33,947 bases of DNA, from NCBI GenBank assembly GCA_036257895.1, contig DATAES010000039.1, positions 1 through 33,947 of the forward strand. The letters run 5' to 3'. The notes beneath the pieces are model-generated. The model did no database searches and was not told the origin of the DNA. It was given only the letters and a program-made list of their open reading frames with translations. Shown piece by piece: positions 31,048 through 33,947 of this stretch; position 1 is the first letter of the stretch, and every line of letters starts with the position of its first letter. The DNA comes from DATAES01 sp036257895 (GTDB taxonomy: Bacteria; Actinomycetota; Acidimicrobiia; Acidimicrobiales; JACDCH01). The translations under genes were made by a program, and so were the position numbers.

Positions 31048-31257
31048 ATGAAGCTCAGCGCGCGCAACCAACTGCCCGGCACGGTCGTGGAGGTCACGCC
31101 CGGTGCCGTGACCACAGCTGTCAAGGTCTCGCTCGCCGGCGGCGACGTCGTCACGTCGTCGATCACCACGGAAGCAGCGGACGAGCTCGGCCTCGCCACG
31201 GGTAGCACGGTCACGGTGATCGTCAAGGCGAGCGACGTGATCCTCGCCGTGGAATGA
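31048..31257 (+). CDS. Molbindin: single TOBE/Mop-domain molybdate-binding protein
   Basis: The 69-aa protein is a single Mop/TOBE domain: MKLSARNQLPGTVVEVTPGAV, a central SSITTEAADELGLATGSTVTVIVKASDV (in two parts), ending ILAVE. Stand-alone molbindins assemble into multimers that store molybdate or tungstate in the cytosol. No molybdate ABC transporter or cofactor gene is in the window. A GTGAGG Shine-Dalgarno-like stretch is upstream. The TGA stop overlaps the ATG of the next gene by four bases. Confidence 0.9.
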   Translation: MKLSARNQLPGTVVEVTPGAVTTAVKVSLAGGDVVTSSITTEAADELGLATGSTVTVIVKASDVILAVE

Positions 31258-31682
31258 GTGCGACGTTGACGGACGAAGCGAAGGCGGCGCTGACCGCGGG
31301 GCGGCTGGGCCATCTCGTCACCATCAATCCGGACGGGAGTCCTCAGGTCAGCGTCGTATGGATCGGCATCGAGAACGACGAGATCGTGGTCGGTCACCTC
31401 GCACGAGGTCGCAAGCTCACCAACATCGAACGTGACCCGCGCGTCGCGCTGTCAGTCGAGGCCGACGGTCGTACCGACATCGGACTCACTCACCATGTCA
31501 TCGTGCAGGGCACCGCGCGCATCACCGAGAGCGGAGGGCGGGAGTTGTTGCAGCGGCTCGCGCACACCTATCTCGGTTCGGACGTCAAGTTCCCGCCGTT
31601 CGACGATCCGCCACCCGGACGGGTGATCCGCATCAGCGTCGACAAGATCGGCGGCGTGGGCCCGTGGGCCGACGCGCAGTGA
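31254..31682 (+). CDS. PPOX-class F420-dependent oxidoreductase (split beta-barrel)
   Basis: The 142-aa protein has the pyridoxamine-phosphate-oxidase-like barrel: RLGHLVTINPDGSPQVSVVW near residues 17-36, KLTNIERDPRVALSVE near 52-67, HHVIVQGTARIT near 76-87 and a final RVIRISVDKIGGVGPWA. The last pattern is typical of TIGR03618-like actinobacterial F420-binding proteins, some of which reduce biliverdin or other small molecules with F420H2. Its ATG overlaps the molbindin stop and its TGA overlaps the next ATG by one base, so three genes are tightly coupled. Confidence 0.88.
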   Translation: MSATLTDEAKAALTAGRLGHLVTINPDGSPQVSVVWIGIENDEIVVGHLARGRKLTNIERDPRVALSVEADGRTDIGLTHHVIVQGTARITESGGRELLQRLAHTYLGSDVKFPPFDDPPPGRVIRISVDKIGGVGPWADAQ

Positions 31683-32266
31683 TGAACGAAGACGCTCCGC
31701 TGCCTGCGGGCAAATTCTCTGTCTGGCTGGACGGGATGCAAGCCGCGCTTCGTGGCGAGGGTGACGCTGACGTTCCGTGCAACGGCTGCACGGCGTGCTG
31801 CACCTCGTCGCAGTTCGTCCACATCATGACCGACGAAACCGACACGCTCGCCCACATCCCGGCGAAACTCGTGTTCCGCGCCCCCGGGCTGCCGCTCGGC
31901 AACGTGGTGCTGGGTCACGACGACAACGGCCATTGTCCGATGTTGATCGACGGCGGGTGTTCCATCTACGAACACCGCCCGCGCGCCTGCCGCACCTACG
32001 ACTGCCGAATCTTCGCGGCAACGGGCATCGACGTCGACCATGACGACGAGACCAAGGTCGAAATCGCCCGGCGCGTCAGACGATGGAGGTTCGACCTCTC
32101 CGGCGACGCCGATCGGTCGTCGCGCGAGGCGGTACTCGCCGCGGTGGGCTTGATGTCGGAACAAGACGCGAGTGCGACCGCACGCGCCGTGCTCGCCATC
32201 CGGCGAGTCGACGACGTGGGCGACGGCGGGAGGTCACCCGGGCCCCAACCGCAACGGGCACAGTAG
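31682..32266 (+). CDS. YkgJ-family cysteine cluster protein
   Basis: The 194-aa protein has the Cys-rich cluster PCNGCTACCTSSQF (residues 32-45), a CPML Cys near 87, and CSIYEHRPRACRTYDC near 94-109. Together these give the C-x2-C-x2-CC ... C-x(n)-C-x(n)-RPxxCR-x3-C pattern of YkgJ/CxxCxxCC proteins, which are thought to bind zinc or an iron-sulfur centre. The function is generally unknown. The C-terminal 80 residues are helical and poorly conserved in appearance. The ATG at 31682 overlaps the preceding stop by one base (TGATG). Confidence 0.86.
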   Translation: MNEDAPLPAGKFSVWLDGMQAALRGEGDADVPCNGCTACCTSSQFVHIMTDETDTLAHIPAKLVFRAPGLPLGNVVLGHDDNGHCPMLIDGGCSIYEHRPRACRTYDCRIFAATGIDVDHDDETKVEIARRVRRWRFDLSGDADRSSREAVLAAVGLMSEQDASATARAVLAIRRVDDVGDGGRSPGPQPQRAQ

Positions 32267-32292
32267 GGCGCGTCGGCAACTACGTTCGTGCG

Positions 32293-33072
32293 ATGCCCGG
32301 AACCGTGCGGCTCGAGATGGACGGCAAGGTCGCCACGATCACGAATGACAACCCCGACAAGCACAACGCGTTCGACGACGACATGGACGCGCAGCTCTTC
32401 GACATCCTCGACCAGTTGAAGCAGTCGGACGACGTTCGGGTCATCATCTGGCGAGGGGAGGGGAAGTCCTTCTCGTCGGGTCGCGATGTCGGATCGATCG
32501 GCACGATGCAGGTGCCGATGTCGCATCACGACCTGATGCGCCGCGGTCATCGCGGCATCCAACAGTTGTGGGACCTCGACGCCGCGGTGATCGTGGCGTG
32601 CAAGGGATGGGTGATGGGCGGTTCGTTCCAGCGGGCGTTGCTGTGCGACATCCGGGTCGCGGCGGAGGGTACGAGGTTCCGGCTGCCGGAGACGACGTAC
32701 GGCGTCATCCCCGACACGGGTGGCGTCGCGGTGCTGCACGAGATGTGCGGACCCGGCCTGGTGAGCGACATGGTCCTCACGGGGAGAGTGCTGTCGGCGG
32801 AGGAGGCGCTCGGCCACGGCATCGTGAGCCGAGTCGTCCCAGGAGCAGAGCTCGACACCACCGTGCGCGAGATGGCCGAGCAGATCGCGGCTGCGCCGGC
32901 GGTGACGATCAAGATGGCGCGCGAAGTGATCCGTCACCTCGCGCTGCCGCAGATCCGATCGTCGATGGCGGACGAGCTGATCTACCAGACCTTCATCAAC
33001 AAGAGCGATGACATGGCTGAGCTGCGCGCGGCACGCACCGAGGAGCGAGCGCCGCGCTACACGGGAAGTTAG
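32293..33072 (+). CDS. Crotonase (enoyl-CoA hydratase/isomerase) superfamily protein
   Basis: The 259-aa protein has crotonase motifs: TITNDNPDKHNAFDDDM near residues 14-30, the oxyanion-hole region FSSGRDVGSI near 58 and CKGWVMGGSFQRALLCDIRV near 102-121, then RLPETTYGVIPDTGG near 129-143. By alignment to rat enoyl-CoA hydratase the second catalytic Glu (PET) is kept. The first, in the usual GGGCEL segment, is replaced by Gln (GGSFQR), so simple hydratase activity is doubtful and isomerase, hydrolase or thioesterase-like chemistry is possible. It is followed by a DECR2-like SDR, consistent with a fatty or carboxylic acyl-CoA pathway. The ATG at 32293 was chosen at the domain start, 26 bp after ykgJ. 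Confidence 0.87.
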   Translation: MPGTVRLEMDGKVATITNDNPDKHNAFDDDMDAQLFDILDQLKQSDDVRVIIWRGEGKSFSSGRDVGSIGTMQVPMSHHDLMRRGHRGIQQLWDLDAAVIVACKGWVMGGSFQRALLCDIRVAAEGTRFRLPETTYGVIPDTGGVAVLHEMCGPGLVSDMVLTGRVLSAEEALGHGIVSRVVPGAELDTTVREMAEQIAAAPAVTIKMAREVIRHLALPQIRSSMADELIYQTFINKSDDMAELRAARTEERAPRYTGS

Positions 33073-33081
33073 GACGCACGC

Positions 33082-33947
33082 ATGACGGAGATGATCGGCC
33101 TTCCTGCGCCGCCACCGGTCGGCACGAGCGCTTTGTCGCCCGGCACGTTCGACGGCGTGACGGTCTTCGTGACCGGCGGCGGCACCGGCCTCGGCAAGGC
33201 GATCGCTACCGAGTTCGCGCGCGCGGGCGCGTCGATCGTGATCGCCAGCCGAAAGGACGAGCATCTCGACGCGGGCCGCGCCGCGATCGAGGCCGTCGGT
33301 GCTGAGGTCGTCGCGGTTCCGTGCGACATTCGGGATCCCGACAGCATCGTCCGAGCCTTCGACGCCGCGGAAGCGACGTTCGCGCTCCCGGGGGTGTTGG
33401 TGAACAACGCCGCGGCCAACTTTCCGGTGCCGAGTGAGGACATGTCACCCAACGCGTGGCGGACCGTCGTCGACATAACGCTCAACGGCACCTTCCTGTG
33501 CTCGCGCGAGTTCGGCCGCCGGCATCTCGCGGCAGGCACGCCTGGTTCGATCATCAACGTCGGCGCGTCATATGCGTGGACGGGCGGTCCCGGCTTTGCG
33601 CATTCCGCGGCAGCCAAGGCCGGAGTCAAGAACCTCACCGAATCGCTTGCGGTCGAGTGGGGACCGTACGGGATCCAGGTGAACGGCCTCGTCCCCGGAC
33701 TGTTCCCGCACGAGGACATGACCGACGACATCAAGGGCAACCTCGACCGAACGAGCGAGAAGGACGCGTGCCAGCCGGCCATGCGCGTCGGACAGCGACA
33801 GGAACTCGGTTGGGCCGCCACCTTCCTCGCTTCGCCGTACGCCCGCTTCATCTCGGGGCACACACTGGTCGTGGACGGCGCCAACTGGCAGCGACGCACG
33901 TTGACCAACCCGCCGGTCGTGACGGTGCGCGAGCAGATGGGCAAAGG
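33082..33947 (+). CDS. SDR oxidoreductase, 2,4-dienoyl-CoA reductase (DECR2)-like, cut by window end
   Basis: The frame runs from ATG 33082 through the last base with no stop (288 codons visible). It has the SDR cofactor motif TGGGTGLGKAIA near residue 35, NNAA near 112 and a catalytic-region segment GASYAWTGGPGFAHSAAAKAG near 154-174 in two parts. The usual catalytic Tyr of Y-x3-K is replaced by His (HSAAAK). Loss of that Tyr, followed by LAVEWGPYGIQVNGLVPG, is the pattern of 2,4-dienoyl-CoA reductases of the peroxisomal/FabG-like branch, which reduce unsaturated acyl-CoA with NADPH. It lies 9 bp after the crotonase gene, supporting a joint role in unsaturated acyl-CoA breakdown. The true C-terminus is outside the window. 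Confidence 0.85.
   Translation, partial: MTEMIGLPAPPPVGTSALSPGTFDGVTVFVTGGGTGLGKAIATEFARAGASIVIASRKDEHLDAGRAAIEAVGAEVVAVPCDIRDPDSIVRAFDAAEATFALPGVLVNNAAANFPVPSEDMSPNAWRTVVDITLNGTFLCSREFGRRHLAAGTPGSIINVGASYAWTGGPGFAHSAAAKAGVKNLTESLAVEWGPYGIQVNGLVPGLFPHEDMTDDIKGNLDRTSEKDACQPAMRVGQRQELGWAATFLASPYARFISGHTLVVDGANWQRRTLTNPPVVTVREQMGK

Noticed and set aside
1..33947. CRISPR array, tRNA/rRNA genes, prophage or insertion sequence
   Set aside because: No regularly spaced direct repeats with unique spacers, no cloverleaf-like or rRNA-like stretch noticed, and no transposase or integrase motifs. Some short RNA genes could be missed by eye.

Overview
The window is GC-rich, densely packed bacterial chromosome with frequent GTG and TTG starts and 1-4 nt gene overlaps. 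Its content (three LLM-type F420-dependent oxidoreductases, a PPOX-type F420 protein, an HTH_42 winged-helix protein, a large SARP/BTAD regulator, a SnoaL-tailed ECF sigma factor and an MMPL exporter) points to an actinobacterium. An Acidimicrobiia/Ilumatobacter-like lineage is my best guess, but no phylogenetic marker is present. No rRNA, tRNA, CRISPR array, integrase or transposase was seen, so this looks like resident accessory or secondary-metabolism chromosome rather than a mobile element.

Layout. 1-3364 (minus): zinc alcohol dehydrogenase, winged-helix protein, LLM oxidoreductase and a small GlsB-like membrane protein. 3420-5534 (plus): an AhpD/carboxymuconolactone-decarboxylase-like gene with one in-frame TGA at the second Cys of its CxxC motif, followed by a SECIS-like hairpin, which makes it a probable selenoprotein; then an SRPBCC protein and a second LLM oxidoreductase. 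5531-8247 (minus): soxR, a P-loop kinase and a KhtTU-like K+/H+ antiporter pair. 8316-9356 (plus): an unrecognised protein with a near-canonical SoxR box in a 19-bp promoter spacer and an apparently leaderless start. 9491-11685 (minus): ABC exporter and FMN reductase. 11939-14255: a divergent DHA2 MFS pump and TetR repressor with a palindromic operator candidate. 14257-16148 (minus): FAD monooxygenase and PIG-L deacetylase. 16289-20505 (plus): azlC, azlD and a 1053-aa SARP-type regulator. 20561-23470 (minus): VOC protein, lipoprotein, third LLM oxidoreductase and ECF sigma factor. 23548-25716 (plus): MMPL transporter. 25795-30966 (minus): histidine kinase, response regulator and a MacB-type ABC exporter. 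31048-33947 (plus): molbindin, PPOX/F420 protein, YkgJ-type cysteine protein, crotonase and a DECR2-like SDR that runs off the window.

Regulatory layers. The intergenic regions hold (i) tandem CCTTCCC-type heptamers with an exact 11-bp period upstream of the ABC exporter, in the FAD-monooxygenase/azlC divergent promoter and upstream of the VOC gene. This is the geometry known for SARP binding sites, and a SARP regulator lies between them, so a local detoxification or metabolite regulon is proposed. (ii) Divergent (T/C)GTCACA-N16-GGTC elements lie between the ECF sigma gene and the MMPL gene. (iii) A SoxR box drives a gene of unknown function. (iv) A roughly 50-bp GC-rich palindromic repeat occurs in three full copies and one cut copy, always just after gene 3' ends.
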